Shown here piece after piece: positions 53,471 to 64,000 of a stretch of 64,000 bases of DNA. Location: the NCBI GenBank assembly GCA_033032175.1, contig CM065312.1, positions 2,170,001 through 2,234,000 of the forward strand. Direction: 5' to 3'. Both the position numbers and the translations under genes were made by a program. How positions within the stretch are numbered: position 1 is the first letter of the stretch; every line of letters starts with the position of its first letter. The stretch is from Saturnia japonica (taxonomy: Eukaryota; Arthropoda; Insecta; Lepidoptera; Saturniidae). A model generated the notes under the pieces. The model had not been told where the DNA came from, ran no database searches, and saw nothing but the letters and a program-made list of their open reading frames with translations.

Positions 53471-54271
53471 GAGTTCGGTGTTCTTTGATAACGATTTAAT
53501 TAAAAGTTTTTGCAGTTTATTTCTCTATTGACTTTTTTATTTTGACATATTTTTTTATAAGCTTCGAATAATTTTATAATAAAAAGGTTATTCTTATTAC
53601 GTAGTTAGAATTTCACACCAAAAAGTACTTATAGGTAAAAGAGAAAAAAAAACGGTTTTCTATTTATTACGGTTAAACGGTGTTTCAAGTTGTGGGCAAG
53701 ACGTTCTTAGGAATATTATTCGGAAATTATGTACTTACATCTTCTGTACATAGTGTTGGCTTCATACAAAACTTATTAACTATAAAACGACTTCTAACAG
53801 TCGGTGTATTCGGTTTGAATTATATTGTAGCAGAAATTGTTTCGGCACGCCATCTATGCATAGCTTTGCTAAACAGAAATTGTAATAAATAAGGATTAGT
53901 TGAATGAATCATGTTAAAATCATTATCAAGGAATATAGTAGGTACTCTCTTACGAGAGATCAGTATTGGAGTATCGTACAAGGAATAAAAGTGCAAAGAC
54001 GTTACGCTGTTTCTGTTACTAAGGCTGTGGATTTGTTTCTTACAATAGTAAACTGTAAAGTGCTGCTTGGACAAAAATGATTGTAGTTATTAAGAATGTC
54101 GTATTATATGTATACGGTTTTCCTGTTTCTTCTTTCTTATATATAAAAAATCGATGTTTATATGTATGTTCCATATGGACTCCGAAGCGCCACAGTACCG
54201 CGTGGCCGGATTAACTATTTCATAATAAAAATTATATATAATCAATCATTTAAATAAAAATGCCTATAAAC

Positions 54272-54345
54272 TCATTTTCGACAAAAATTACAATTATTTA
54301 CCTCGGTAAATAAGTTTATTTGTAATTTTTGATAAAACGAGATTA
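54272..54345. repeat. Imperfect hairpin
   Basis: 'ttcgacaaaaattacaa' pairs with 'ttgtaatttttgataaa' around a 'ttacctcggtaaataag' centre. Confidence 0.5.
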
Positions 54346-54390
54346 AAGTAGGCACCTAATAGAGATTATTAAAACACCGTTTGAATTTCG

Positions 54391-54665
54391 TTTTATTTAT
54401 TAATAATTTTGAATTCATAAAATAAAAATATAAAATATTAACTTATGTACATCTAAATTATCAATCATAATTTCATAAAGCAAGTACGATGTAGCCTTTC
54501 ATATGTGCATTTATGTGTAGAATTTAGTTTTATTTAATAATAATTTTGAATTCATAAAACACAAATATAAAATATTAACTTATGTACATATATCTAAATT
54601 ATTAAACATAATTTCATATAGCAAGTATGATGTGGCGTTTCATATGTGCATATATGTGTACATAC
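54391..54665. repeat. Tandem duplication, ~138-bp unit, two copies
   Basis: 'aataattttgaattcataaa' occurs at about 54402 and 54539, and the two copies align through 'tttcatatgtgca' with small indels. Confidence 0.8.
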
Positions 54666-55047
54666 ACATTTATCCAGTGAACATATTTCCTATATTTCAC
54701 ATCACCCACACATCATACGAATATTTATGTAAATATGACACATATGATGTAAATGTGATGTCAAGGTAAGGTAACGTGTTTACCTATGTTCAATTATATT
54801 TACAAGTATACTGATTTATATTATGTGACACGTCTGCAATATAAATGAATTCAAAAGAAAGCTCATTTTTTTAGAACAATTATGTATAATGTTACGAAGT
54901 TTAAAATCCATATGCGGTTTGAGTTGATTATGTATAATACAAAAATATGTACATTAATCTATTTTCCAGACTAATAATCCATTTTATCCAATCCTATCTT
55001 TACGAGAATGTCCGGTTTTATCATTTACTTATCTAATATAAATATAA

Positions 55048-55200
55048 ATATTCAATGCGGGTTTAGAACGAGACTACCGCTTGCTAACGAAGAAACCTCA
55101 ACACTTCAGTCTGCTCTTGGCCACGGCCTGTATAACCAGACCGAAACGTCGCCTCAAGTAAATCAAAAAGCAAGTCGCGTTCTAGACCCGCATTGAATAT
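55048..55200. repeat. Inverted-repeat element, 153 bp
   Basis: ATATTCAATGCGGGTTTAGA at 55048 pairs with 55181-55200 (one mismatch), the arms extending ~27 bp. The GC-richer centre has no recognised identity. It abuts the MITE at 55208. Confidence 0.65.
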
Positions 55201-55207
55201 ACAGGGA

Positions 55208-55368
55208 TGTAACATTCTAATGGGTCAGTGGGGGAACTCTGAAATTATAAGACATTGAAAAATATTGTCTTAAAAACCATGATATCGATTTTAAAGATGA
55301 GAAAAACTGCATTCATATCTATGTCTTATAGTTTCAGAGTTCCCCCACTGACCCATTAGAATGTTACA
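55208..55368. mobile_element. MITE with 48-bp near-perfect inverted repeats
   Basis: 55208-55255 and 55321-55368 are reverse complements with one mismatch (starts TGTAACATTCTAATGGGTCA). The 65-bp centre is AT-rich. No transposase, no clear target duplication. Only seven bases separate it from the preceding inverted-repeat element. Confidence 0.75.
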
Positions 55369-55747
55369 CTTGTAGCGACATCGATATAGCGACATTTATC
55401 TCGCCACATACGAACTATCCTACATCGCGATATTGAAATTAACCCAACAATTGAGTATATATACAAGAACCCCACAACGAGCGCCCGGGTCGGCCCGGTG
55501 TACGGAGCTCCCTCGAGCGTACGGTCGCGGTTGCCGGGAACCTCTTCCCCTGAGCACCGGTCTTGCCCTTCACGAGCTTGAGATATCCTGTCTCACTCGC
55601 ACGCCGATTCGCCTAAGCTCGCCCGCCGAAGCTCGCCGCCTAAGCCCGCCCGCCGAAGCGCGCCAGCCGAAGCCCGCCCGCTGAAGATCGCCCGCCCGCC
55701 TATTCCACCCGCCTAGTCGGCCGCGTTTCACCCACCGTCACGACACC

Positions 55748-57724
55748 ATGCTTGACGGCAAGGAGATCCAAGGCCCTTCTCAGGGCGAAACCAAGACTAC
55801 CTCAACAACCCATCGCAACCTAACGGACACCGACGACGACGCTAATTTGACAACCACGCCTACGGCCACTGGACTGAACCGCAGCCGCACGTCTTCAAGG
55901 GAGACAGCGCCCCCGCTTGCCTCCTCGCAGGCCCCTTCAACACCCAGGCCATCAACTGCGCCGCCACCCGGCGCTGCAATGGCCCCGGGAGAGATTTACG
56001 AGCGTGGTCTGAAAACGCTCGCCGAGCTCCTTGACGCCCAAGTACTCTCGGAGGGCATGCTCCGATGGATGGCGTTGTACCTACGCGTCAAGGAAGCCGA
56101 AACGGAAGGCAAGAAGCCTAATTCCCACGACGTCGCCTCGCTCAAACACGCCGCCGGAGGCGTATTAGCACCACCCCCCATCCCGAAGGTCATTTTTGAA
56201 ATGAGCCCCGAAAGGAGGGCTTCAAGGAAGAAACGCTCAGAATCGGACGAGCACGACGACAGCCACCACCCAGCAGCCCGCGTGCATATCACCCCCGAGC
56301 TGCTTGACCAACTACAGGCAGCAACTACGCATACTGATGACAACCTCCCACTGCCGCAGCGTCCGGCGAAGAGGACTAAGTTGCCAGTAATAGCGAAAAT
56401 TGGGCATACGCCCCCTCCCCCTCCACCACCCTCTGCTAGTGCGCAGCCACAGTCTGCGAACACCACGACCGTGTCCGGTCCGAAGCCATCACCCATGCAA
56501 AAAGAGACTGCACCCAGGGGAGACTACGCGACCGTGGTAGCATCACCACCAGCAGCGCGTCCCGTTAATCGGCCACCAAAGGCATCCAGAGAAGCACCCA
56601 CCGACGCAGCAACTGCCGTGCAGCAGCTTGCGCCGCCAACAGCAAGCACATCTGCGGATCCAGTATCAGGCCAGCCTGCTCCAGAACGCAAGACGAGGTA
56701 CCCGCCCGTGGTAGTGGAGCGGCTACCTAACTGGACGCACCACTTCCGCGTCATTTCGGAATAGCTCGGCCATAGGCCAAACGCTCGTCCCTTTGGCGAA
56801 GGCATCCGCTTCACGCCAGCCAACGACAACGAGTACCGTTTGATACAACGGTATTTCACAGACCTGGAGAAACTGGAGGGAGTAGCTTGGTTCTCCTACT
56901 CCCTGCCTACGGAGAGAAGCCTGAAATTTGCCATTCGAGACCTCCCCGGGGAAACCAAACCGGAGGAGATCACCGAGGCCCTCACGGAATTAGGCTTTGA
57001 AACTGAGTACGTGAGACATATAAGGGGACGAAGTGGGAGACCAGGATGCGTCTTCCACTGCATCCTCAAGAGAACGCCGGACCTGATTCCAAGGATCTAC
57101 CAAGTAGACGAGCTACTCCGCATGCACGACGTCAAGTTCGAAGCTTGGAGAGGGAAACAGGGGCCGGCCCAATGTCACCGGTGCCAACAGTTCCGGCACT
57201 CCTCCCAGAACTGCTACCGCCCTACCGCATGTGTGCGCTGCGGGGGACCACACATGGCATTCCAGTGCACCCGTCCTAAGGAGGAACCACCCACCTGCGC
57301 TAACTGCGGGGGCCCTCACCCGGCCAACAGCCACGTACAGTGCCCAGTGTTCAAACGCGAGGCGCGCAACCGCCGTGCCAGCACCGTGGCTAGATCGGGC
57401 ATAACGGGCCGAGTAACAGGGGATTTTCCACCCCCTCCCACGACAGTCCAGGAAACCGCGCCAAGCAGCCTCATGGCTCCGGCCAATGACACGAACACGC
57501 GCGTCACCTCTAAAAGGAGACGCGGGAAAAAGTCGCGAACAACAAAACCCGCTACCAGCGAGGCAACCCAGCCTCCTACACTGGCTGCGCAACCAACAAC
57601 AGTGGACACCCTGACACACACGACCAATGTCGTCAAGAGCATCATCGAGGTCGCCAGAAATGGCACCGAAGCAAAACAGGTATGCTTAAGATCGTTGCTC
57701 ACCCTCTTCGCTCCCAATGCCTAA
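55748..57724 (+). pseudogene. Jockey ORF1 (gag-like nucleic acid binding protein), one in-frame TAG
   Basis: 659 codons in a single frame, broken by TAG at 56762-56764. N-terminal half Pro/Ala/Thr-rich. After the stop the frame continues NARPFGEGIRFTPANDNEYR and LIQRYFTDLEKLEGVAWFSY, then KFAIRDLPGETKPEEITEAL and CVFHCILKRTPDLIPRIYQV, a PRE_C2HC-type domain. Three Cys/His knuckles follow: CHRCQQFRHSSQNC, CVRCGGPHMAFQC and CANCGGPHPANSHVQC. Such proteins form RNPs with the LINE RNA. The C-terminus is basic and overlaps ORF2. Confidence 0.85.
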
Positions 57725-60406
57725 ACAACAGTAACAGCTCCGAGTCATCCACTGGAATGCCTGAATCCACGGGGAAACGTAGGATGGTCGACCACTTTCT
57801 CCGTGAGCAGAACATAGACATCATGCTCGTATCGGAAACGCGACTCCTGTCGGGTGAAGCGTTCCGCATACCCAACTACATTGTCTACCGAAAGGATGAA
57901 GTCACAGCACGAGGAGTGACGTACAGGGAGCTCGCCATAATTATTAGGAGGAGGATTGTCCACCAACTAATACCTCAGATCGACTTACAGAGTTTCTACG
58001 CGTTGGGAGTGTTCATCAATCTAGATGGGCACGAAACAAGGATATTCGCGGTCTACAAGCCACCCAACTCGCGATTTAATTTCGCAGAAATCCGGAAACT
58101 AATCTCTAATAATACGCCCACAATTCTGGCTGGAGACTTCAACGCGAAGCATCCCGCGTGGAACTCCCAGCTAATCTGTCCCCAAGGACGAAGCCTACAC
58201 GAAGACTCCATCAAATACGACTACCAAGTGGAAGGACCGGATGAACCCACCCACCACTCTAGTACGTCCGAAGACGTACTAGAGATCGTCATCTACGAAG
58301 GCCTCAGTGCGCCTCCCACCCAGTTAGTCCTTCCAGACCTCCCATCCGACCACAGGCCAGTGTTGCTCGTCATCGAGAAACCCCCGATACGGGTAACACT
58401 GTCCTCAAACCACAAGCGCGTTGATTGGAGGGTTTTTACCGAAGCAGTAAAAAACACGCCATAATCGCCGACCTCCACGGCTGAAGAAGTCGAGCGGGCC
58501 TCGGCTGCTATCACCGCCCATCTGCAAGCTGCTCTCGATCTAGCGACAACCACCCACCAGTCGCACACCGATCGTACCGGGGGTAGGCTCAGGTCACACC
58601 CGGCCCGCATCAAGGCGCTAATCGACGAGAAGCGGCAAGCCAGGAAACAATGGCAACGCAACCGTTGCCCCTTGCAGAAATTTAAAATATTAAATTTAAA
58701 TTATTAAATCTTGCCAAGCGAGTGAAGATCGCCCTCGACGACCACTCTGCGGAATCATGGACATCCCATATAGATTCTATCGGTCATGACATGCCCTCTG
58801 TCCACCGTTTGTGTGGGCAACTGTCCGTGAGCAGACCCCCATGCGAGGAAGCGACGGGAATCTGCGCTACCGTGCAGAGGATCGCGCCAAAATCTTCGCA
58901 GACTGCCTCGAGTCCCAGTGCGTTCCGGCCACAACCACCAACCACCAACACGTTGCGGACGTCAACCGACATCTACAGAATTACTTCTCGGCGCCCATAC
59001 TACCAACTGAAGACCCGGTGTTCGTCTCGCCTGGTCAAGTTCACCGTGTAATTCTACGCACCAAACCCCGGAAGGCCCCAGGCGCGGACCGTATCACGAA
59101 CGCAGCGCTCCGTCAGTTGCCGTTCCAATCCGTCGCGACACTGGCCAGCCTCTTCAACGGGATACTACGCTCGGGGCACTTCCCCGAACAATGGAAGCTA
59201 GGACGGATCATCATGCTGCCCAAGCCCGGCAAAGACCAGCTACCAGCTACCAGGGAGTTATCGGCCGATCACCCTGCTTAGCACTATTTCCAAGGTGTTT
59301 GAGAGATTGGTGCTCCAACACCTAACACACCACATTCCTCCGCGTGACGAGCAGTTCGAATTCCGGACTGAGCACTCCACCACTCTCCAGCTCTGCCGGA
59401 TCACCCATCTGATGTCCGAGTGCCTGAACAGACACCACTTCTTCGCAGCCGTCTTCTTAGATATGGAGAAGGCGTTCGACAGGGTATGGCACGAGGGCCT
59501 GCTATACAAACTGTCAACATCGAGTGCTCCAAGAAGGATAACCGGAGCGATAGCCTCGTACCTTCGAGATCGTCGGATGTGTGTCGCGGTGGAAGACGCG
59601 ACCTCAACCACCAGACCGGTGCGCGCAGGCGTACCGCAGGGCAGCTGTCTCTCGCCTGTTATACCGACGACATACCGCTGGAGGGCCGGGCGCAGCTCGC
59701 GTTGTTCGCGGATGATGCGGCGTATTTTGCGTGCTCAGCGAACGCACAAACCGCCGTATCTTATCTGCGACCAACGCTAGAGGCGCTTCCCGGCTGGCTC
59801 TATCGCTGGATGTTGTCGGTTAACGTGGCGAAGACACAGGCGTTAATCACCAAGGGATACCCGCCGCCACCTCTAACTCTCATGGGGCATGACCTGCCAT
59901 GGTTGCCGCAGTTCAAATACCTGGGAGTTCAACTGGATAACAAACTAAAATTCAAAGCCCATGTCGACGAGACAATCACGAAGACGAAGACGGCGAGGGC
60001 TAGGCTACACTCTGTGCTGGCGTCCAATCTCCCTCTCCGCACGAAGACTACCATCTTCAAGCTGTACGTTCGCAGTAGGCTAACGTATGCGGCCCCTGCC
60101 TGGTACGCCTACATCAAGGACTATCAAAAGAAGAGGCTCAGAGCTCAGCACAATCTGAGTCTCAGGACCATTGTCGGAGCGCCACGCTATGTGAAAAACG
60201 CCACGATAGCGCGCGACCTCCAAATCGAGTGCCTGGACACCTTCGTGGGAAGATTGGCCACCAAGATGTTCCGAAGAGCGGATGCAACGCAGCATCCCCT
60301 CGTCAGAGGGATTGCCCCGCTGCACTCACGACCACCGGACGACAACTATCTACCTTCGCCACGCAACCTCATTATCGACATCGACGTATCAGACGGCGTA
60401 CGATAA
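57682..60406 (+). pseudogene. Jockey ORF2: endonuclease and reverse transcriptase, several breaks
   Basis: Endonuclease: RVIHWNA (~57742, different frame), EQNIDIMLVSETRLLSGEAF, FAVYKPPNSRF, catalytic TILAGDFNAKHPAWNS and PDLPSDHRPVL; stop TAA at 58462-58464. A ~30-bp pure A/T insertion lies at 58679-58707. RT: RKAPGADRITNAAL, FPEQWKLGRIIMLPKPGKD, frameshift, SYRPITLLSTISKVFERL, FLDMEKAFDRVWHEGL, RAGVPQGSCLSPV, a deletion with frameshift near 59660, then the catalytic LFADDAAYFA and the C-terminal SRLTYAAPAWYAYIKDYQ. Ends TAA at 60406. At least four disruptions. Confidence 0.85.
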
Positions 60407-61689
60407 TGAACAATCAACTCCAATTGCAATAAGCAAACACCATTGAACCGTCCACCCGTCGATGGACGCGAAGATAACTACTGAAAACATACTGATAACA
60501 TTATGAGGTGGGTGGGATGACTTCACGGAACCGTTGGGCCCCACGCCCGTGTAACCTCCGTTCTCTCCGCAGAGGACGGGCGGTAAACTTCGCTCCCGCA
60601 CACCCCCCACCGTCCACCCTCTCCAGCGGTAACCCAAGCCTAGGTCCGTTTCCTCGGCGTGAAGCCCTTGGGTCAGGCAACCGCCCGCGCGATACAAGTG
60701 ACACTATATGTGCATCACTTAGCTACCTACATACATCACTACACACGTATGAACACACACACGTGCACACCACATAGGTACATAGGTTCTGTGAGGGACC
60801 TTTTTTTCTTTTTTTGCGCTAGTTAGTGTCGAAAACATTACCGTTTAATAAATGCACATACGCATGTTTCCTTCCTTCCTCCCAGGAGGAAGGGAACGTG
60901 CCTATGAATATATTTTAGTTAGCTCGAATGGTAGGTGTAGGGATTCGAATAGATCGCGACTTATTTGCGAACAAATTTTTTATTAATCAAAACAGTTAAA
61001 ATACGAAACATAATCAATGATATGTTAGTTACATAAAACACTGCCATTTCTCTAATGTTGTTTTTATAATGCTACGATTGCAAACTCGTGTACAGTTCGC
61101 TTGATTGTAGGCGGTCACCGAAAGCATGATATGCTCATTAGCGACCAATATGTAGCTTTGGATCAAAAATGGTTTTGGATTATTGTAAAAATTCGGTAAT
61201 TTGCAGAAATTGATCGAAATTTCTTAACAAACAATGTCCATGACTATTGAAATTCGTATAAAACATTTAAAAATATCCTGTTAAAGTTAAAAAGTTAAAT
61301 GACACTTATCGCAGTCAATCGTTCCTTTGATTTTCATATTAAAAAACGGTATTTAGTTAAAAATACTTTTCTTATCACATTTACCTGTTTTTTTTTGATT
61401 ATATTTCAGTGATTTTCACGGAGAAATCACCAAAAAATTTGACTATTACGTTAAAAATTGTTTCCACAAAAAATATCGAGCTAATGGATTTCCCTATATC
61501 AACTATGGTCTCAGATATCCCAATAGTGTGCCCGTAAAAAAAAAACTATTTTATAATATAAAATTATTATACCGATTTTTAATATAAATTAATTCATTAA
61601 ATTACACCTATTTATGATACAGAAGTATTGTCAACAAAAAATATTTTTAAAGTATATAGTTACAAAACAATAATAATATAAAATTAATA

Positions 61690-61830
61690 AATGTACTATT
61701 GCTGGGCAAAGACCTCTTTGTGAAGGAAAACATGTGCTTAATGACCATGCTAGCCCTCAACATCATGGGTGTAGCCATAAACGGGCAGAGGAGGTGTCCA
61801 TTTTCCCTGCACCTTAGCAAGCAAGCCGAA
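61690..61830. repeat. Retroelement tail-like repeat
   Basis: 'attgctgggcaaagacctct' with 'agaggaggtgtccattttc' resembles a very common lepidopteran LINE 3' stretch. Only one copy in the window. Confidence 0.4.
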
Positions 61831-62628
61831 ATAATAATGAAAAAATATTTAACATTAATTTTCCTATGCTTTATTAATTCTATGGTTTTTATTTTCCTAT
61901 GCTTAGCTGACAGGACTAAGACCAGCTAACATCAGTCTAATTAAGCTAAGATATAATATTAATTTGCTTTATTGTTAATGCTTTTTTATAATATTCAGCT
62001 GTTTATTTTAATGTATGACACTAGACATAGAAAGGGGTTAGACCAAGAACAACATGCAGAACTACTAAATATTAGAGGGCACCTCTCTATTGAAGCTACC
62101 TTTCTTTAATATCATTGGTGGTACTGCAATATTATGTTCTATATCAAAAGACTAATTATTCACTGCATTATGTTATATGTATAGTTATTTTCACATAAGA
62201 TCCATGAATAAGATTGATGGGTATAACACTATATAAATTTTACTAACAATAAAATACCAAAATATCCATGTTACATACATAGACAATCATTAAAAATAGA
62301 GTTCTCTTTCTCCTGTAAAATCAGTTCATAGTAACATAGCTTGTTTTGCAGTATCACCAACAATATCATATTTAAAACTATGTGTTAATAAAACTCACTA
62401 TCAAATACTGAATATAATATCCTAACCTAATATTACTAGATGTTGTAGTTTCTTGTTACTTTCCTTTCCTTTTATTTTGGCAACATTTCTCATGATAGAT
62501 TGTTATAGCAGTTATAAATTGATGAACTTTATTATCATATCTCAGTAAAACAACAGCAATTCCACCAAAACCATAAACTGCTTTTTTGGTGTTAACCCAA
62601 AAAGCAACATTGGAATCATTTGTTTCCC

Positions 62629-62634
62629 TTTATT
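62629..62634 (-). terminator. Candidate Ashwin poly(A) signal
   Basis: AATAAA on the minus strand, 190 bp after the stop codon. Confidence 0.45.
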
Positions 62635-62823
62635 AAAGTTATGTTTCTCAGGTAAACTGTTTTAAATAAAAAGCTAACAAAATAGAACAAGATAAATTAA
62701 GACAACACAAAATCACAAAATTGAAGCTAAAGCAGAATATCACTTTTCCACTAAAAATTGATTAATATTACTATCATTATCAAATTCATTTGTTAATTGT
62801 TTTATATTTAATATAATATAATT

Positions 62824-62886
62824 TTAGGGCCACGTTATAAGTTTTTTTTCTTTCTTGGGTGGAGGGCTGTCTACCACAGGAACCAT
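62824..62886 (-). CDS. ashwin: Ashwin terminal coding exon
   Basis: 63 bp including TAA at 62824-62826, acceptor atttccag. Encodes SPPPKKEKKLITWP. Confidence 0.78.
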   Translation of the reverse strand: MVPVVDSPPPKKEKKLITWP

Positions 62887-64000
62887 CTGGAAATATTCAT
62901 TATTTTAGTAAACTTCTAACATTGCTACAAATTCCACTTATGTCAGATAAATAAGCAAATAAATCTACAATTAACCAATCTATACAATTAATAAAATTGA
63001 AGTGTGTTTGTAATGTCAAAATAACAGTTTTTTACTAAATGCATATGAAAGTATATAAAATACATATAACAAAACACAAATTTTTGTCTGTCTGTCTGTC
63101 TGTTCCGTTTTAGAAAAAGAATTAGGGTTCCGCACAATTAAAAAACTGGTCATGGTGAATCAATTTGGGTGCTTAAACGGCTTATTCTGAGTAAACCATA
63201 AGAGATATAGTAAATTAATGTAGTAAACAATTGTAGACATTGAAAAGGCCTACAAGAAAGTCAGGGAGAGTATAAATCTATCTCCTAAGGAACACCCAAA
63301 ATAAACATTTTTGTCTTTTAAATAACCTGAAGTGGTGGAGCAAGATAAATTCTCACAAGCATTCTGTAGTCCATGTGAACAGCTAGTCATAAAATAAATT
63401 TGTAAGCTACTATACTTAACATTTTTACAAATGATAAGCTACAAAACTAACTACATTTAATAGCAGATTATTATGACATAGCTATTTTCAAGTTTTTGTA
63501 GGGTCAACATTATTATAACATAATATAGTAGATTATTAATCTTCTTATATGCAGAAAAATAATTAAAAGCATGATTTTACTTACATCAATAGACATTTTT
63601 CTCTTAACATTAGAATTTTCTTTATAAATAGGTTTTGTAGGAGTCATTGTTGTTTCTATTTTTATCCTCTTCATATGTCCAGATAATAAATCTGGGGGAG
63701 GCTTTAGTCTATCGTTATTTAAATGCGTCACTTTAATATTGCTCTGGTTATTTCTCTTTATATTCAAATTTTTCGACGCCTCAGGACTTATGTGACGAGT
63801 TTTGTTCAGTACTTTACCTCTGCCTGAATCTCTGTATTTTCTTTGCCCGTACGGAACACAATAATGATGAAATAGCTCCAGCAAATCGTCTCTAGGCATT
63901 CTTTCCAAGTTTGGTATTCTTAGTTGCCTCTAAAAAAAAGTTATTTTACTATTTGTTTAGTTTAATAAAAAAGATAAAAATGTATATTTATACCTCTTGA
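62824..64000 (-). CDS. ashwin: Ashwin (C2orf49) homologue, 3' exons; gene runs past the window end
   Basis: Ashwin is a small conserved nuclear protein linked to the tRNA ligase complex and to cell survival and patterning in vertebrates. Three pieces are visible on the minus strand: the last bases of an exon at 63994-64000, a 115-codon exon 63929-63585, and a terminal exon 62886-62824. The large exon has ERMPRDDLLELFHHYCVPYG and the family motif NDRLKPPPDLL. The terminal exon reads MVPVVDSPPPKKEKKLITWP and stops, like the vertebrate C-terminus ...VTWP. Splice phases are 0 at both junctions. The N-terminal region with the conserved Leu-rich start is outside the window. Confidence 0.8.
63085..63310 (-). 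repeat. Dispersed repeat family B, minus-strand piece in an Ashwin intron
   Basis: Reverse complement of blocks at 12510-12690 ('agggttccgcacaa', 'gtaaaccataagagatatag', 'cctaaggaacacccaaaata'). A (TGTC)n run precedes it at 63090-63105. Confidence 0.6.
63585..63929 (-). CDS. ashwin: Ashwin central exon
   Basis: 345 bp, acceptor ttttag, donor GTAAGT. Basic, low-complexity after the first 45 residues, with DRLKPPP near its middle. Confidence 0.8.
63994..64000 (-). CDS. ashwin: End of an upstream Ashwin exon (window edge)
   Basis: TCAAGAG followed by donor GTATAA; only seven bases visible, phase compatible with the next exon. Confidence 0.5.

Larger units (their letters stand above)
53531..55047. 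other. Spacer upstream of PDE10A, no gene seen
   Basis: Very AT-rich. Would include the PDE10A promoter and any 5' non-coding exons, which I cannot place. Holds a hairpin (54272-54345) and a tandem duplication (54391-54665). Confidence 0.45.
55480..60970 (+). mobile_element. Near-full-length Jockey-clade LINE, inactive
   Basis: About 5.5 kb and strongly GC-rich compared with its surroundings. It has a 5' UTR with a degenerate 'cgcccgccgaag'-type repeat (55610-55700), ORF1 (gag-like, three zinc knuckles), ORF2 (AP-like endonuclease and reverse transcriptase) and a 3' UTR shared with 4146-4905. ORFs carry stops and frameshifts. The 3' end stops near 'agatcgcgac' (~60960) without the ~200-bp tail and poly(A) that the 4.1-kb copy has. 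No target duplication found; both edges approximate. Confidence 0.85.
60971..62823. other. Spacer between Jockey element and Ashwin 3' end
   Basis: AT-rich; contains Ashwin 3' UTR (minus strand) and a repeat at 61690-61830. No gene seen. Confidence 0.5.

Noticed and set aside
55208..55368. MicroRNA precursor
   Set aside because: The hairpin arms are nearly perfectly paired over 48 bp down to the ends, as in a MITE; miRNA hairpins normally show bulges and a defined lower stem.
60508..60777. 89-codon ORF in the Jockey 3' UTR
   Set aside because: Non-coding tail sequence shared with 4146-4905, where the frame is not preserved.
1..64000. CRISPR arrays, bacterial defence systems or operons
   Set aside because: No regularly spaced repeats of CRISPR type; all genes have spliceosomal introns and animal homologues.

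Overview
The window is eukaryotic and almost certainly from an insect, most likely a lepidopteran. It is AT-rich, its genes have GT-AG introns, and it is crowded with transposable elements. No bacterial feature (operon, ribosome binding site, CRISPR) is present. Four host genes can be assembled from exons that individually look like small ORFs. (1) The C-terminal three exons of the splicing factor SLU7 (+, 407-3101; the gene starts before the window). (2) A complete sorting nexin 3 gene, SNX3 (+, 6427-28265; four coding exons, 166 aa). (3) A complete or nearly complete PDE10A-type cyclic nucleotide phosphodiesterase with two GAF domains and an HD-type catalytic domain (-, 53470-31569; 14 coding exons whose lengths sum to 782 codons including the stop). 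(4) The 3' part of an Ashwin (C2orf49) homologue (-, 64000-62824). SLU7 and SNX3 are in tandem; SNX3 and PDE10A converge on the ~3.3 kb stretch 28266-31568.

Most of the remaining DNA is mobile-element sequence sitting in introns. SNX3 intron 2 is 17.5 kb and holds a LINE fragment (10250-11085), a 5'-truncated CR1-like LINE (13270-15482) and a full-length antisense BEL/Pao LTR retrotransposon (16339-24642). The BEL/Pao element has near-identical 873-bp LTRs, a 5-bp target duplication, a primer binding site matching the 3' end of tRNA-Tyr and a polypurine tract. It has itself been split by a 989-bp foldback element with ~315-347 bp inverted arms (20760-21748), giving a three-level nest. SNX3 intron 3 carries a solo LTR (25326-25766). 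PDE10A introns carry a degenerate Tc1/mariner element (32210-33504), a second mariner relic (51380-52310), tRNA-derived SINEs, several LINE relics, a hAT-type non-autonomous element with an 8-bp target duplication (43333-43898) and a second solo LTR (44759-45337). Between PDE10A and Ashwin lies a GC-rich, near-full-length Jockey-clade LINE (about 55480-60970) with broken ORFs. Fragments of its 3' UTR occur at 4146-4905 and 46697-46786.

No unmistakably new gene system is visible. The observations most worth a second look are a frame-preserving candidate cassette exon in PDE10A (40803-40922), the foldback element whose removal restores the BEL/Pao reading frame, two non-autonomous terminal-inverted-repeat elements of one family with 3-bp duplications, two solo LTRs that place promoter-like motifs in sense orientation inside SNX3 and PDE10A, and a cluster of two inverted-repeat elements next to the Jockey copy. 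All family assignments rest on motifs read by eye and on knowledge of the families; no database search was run.
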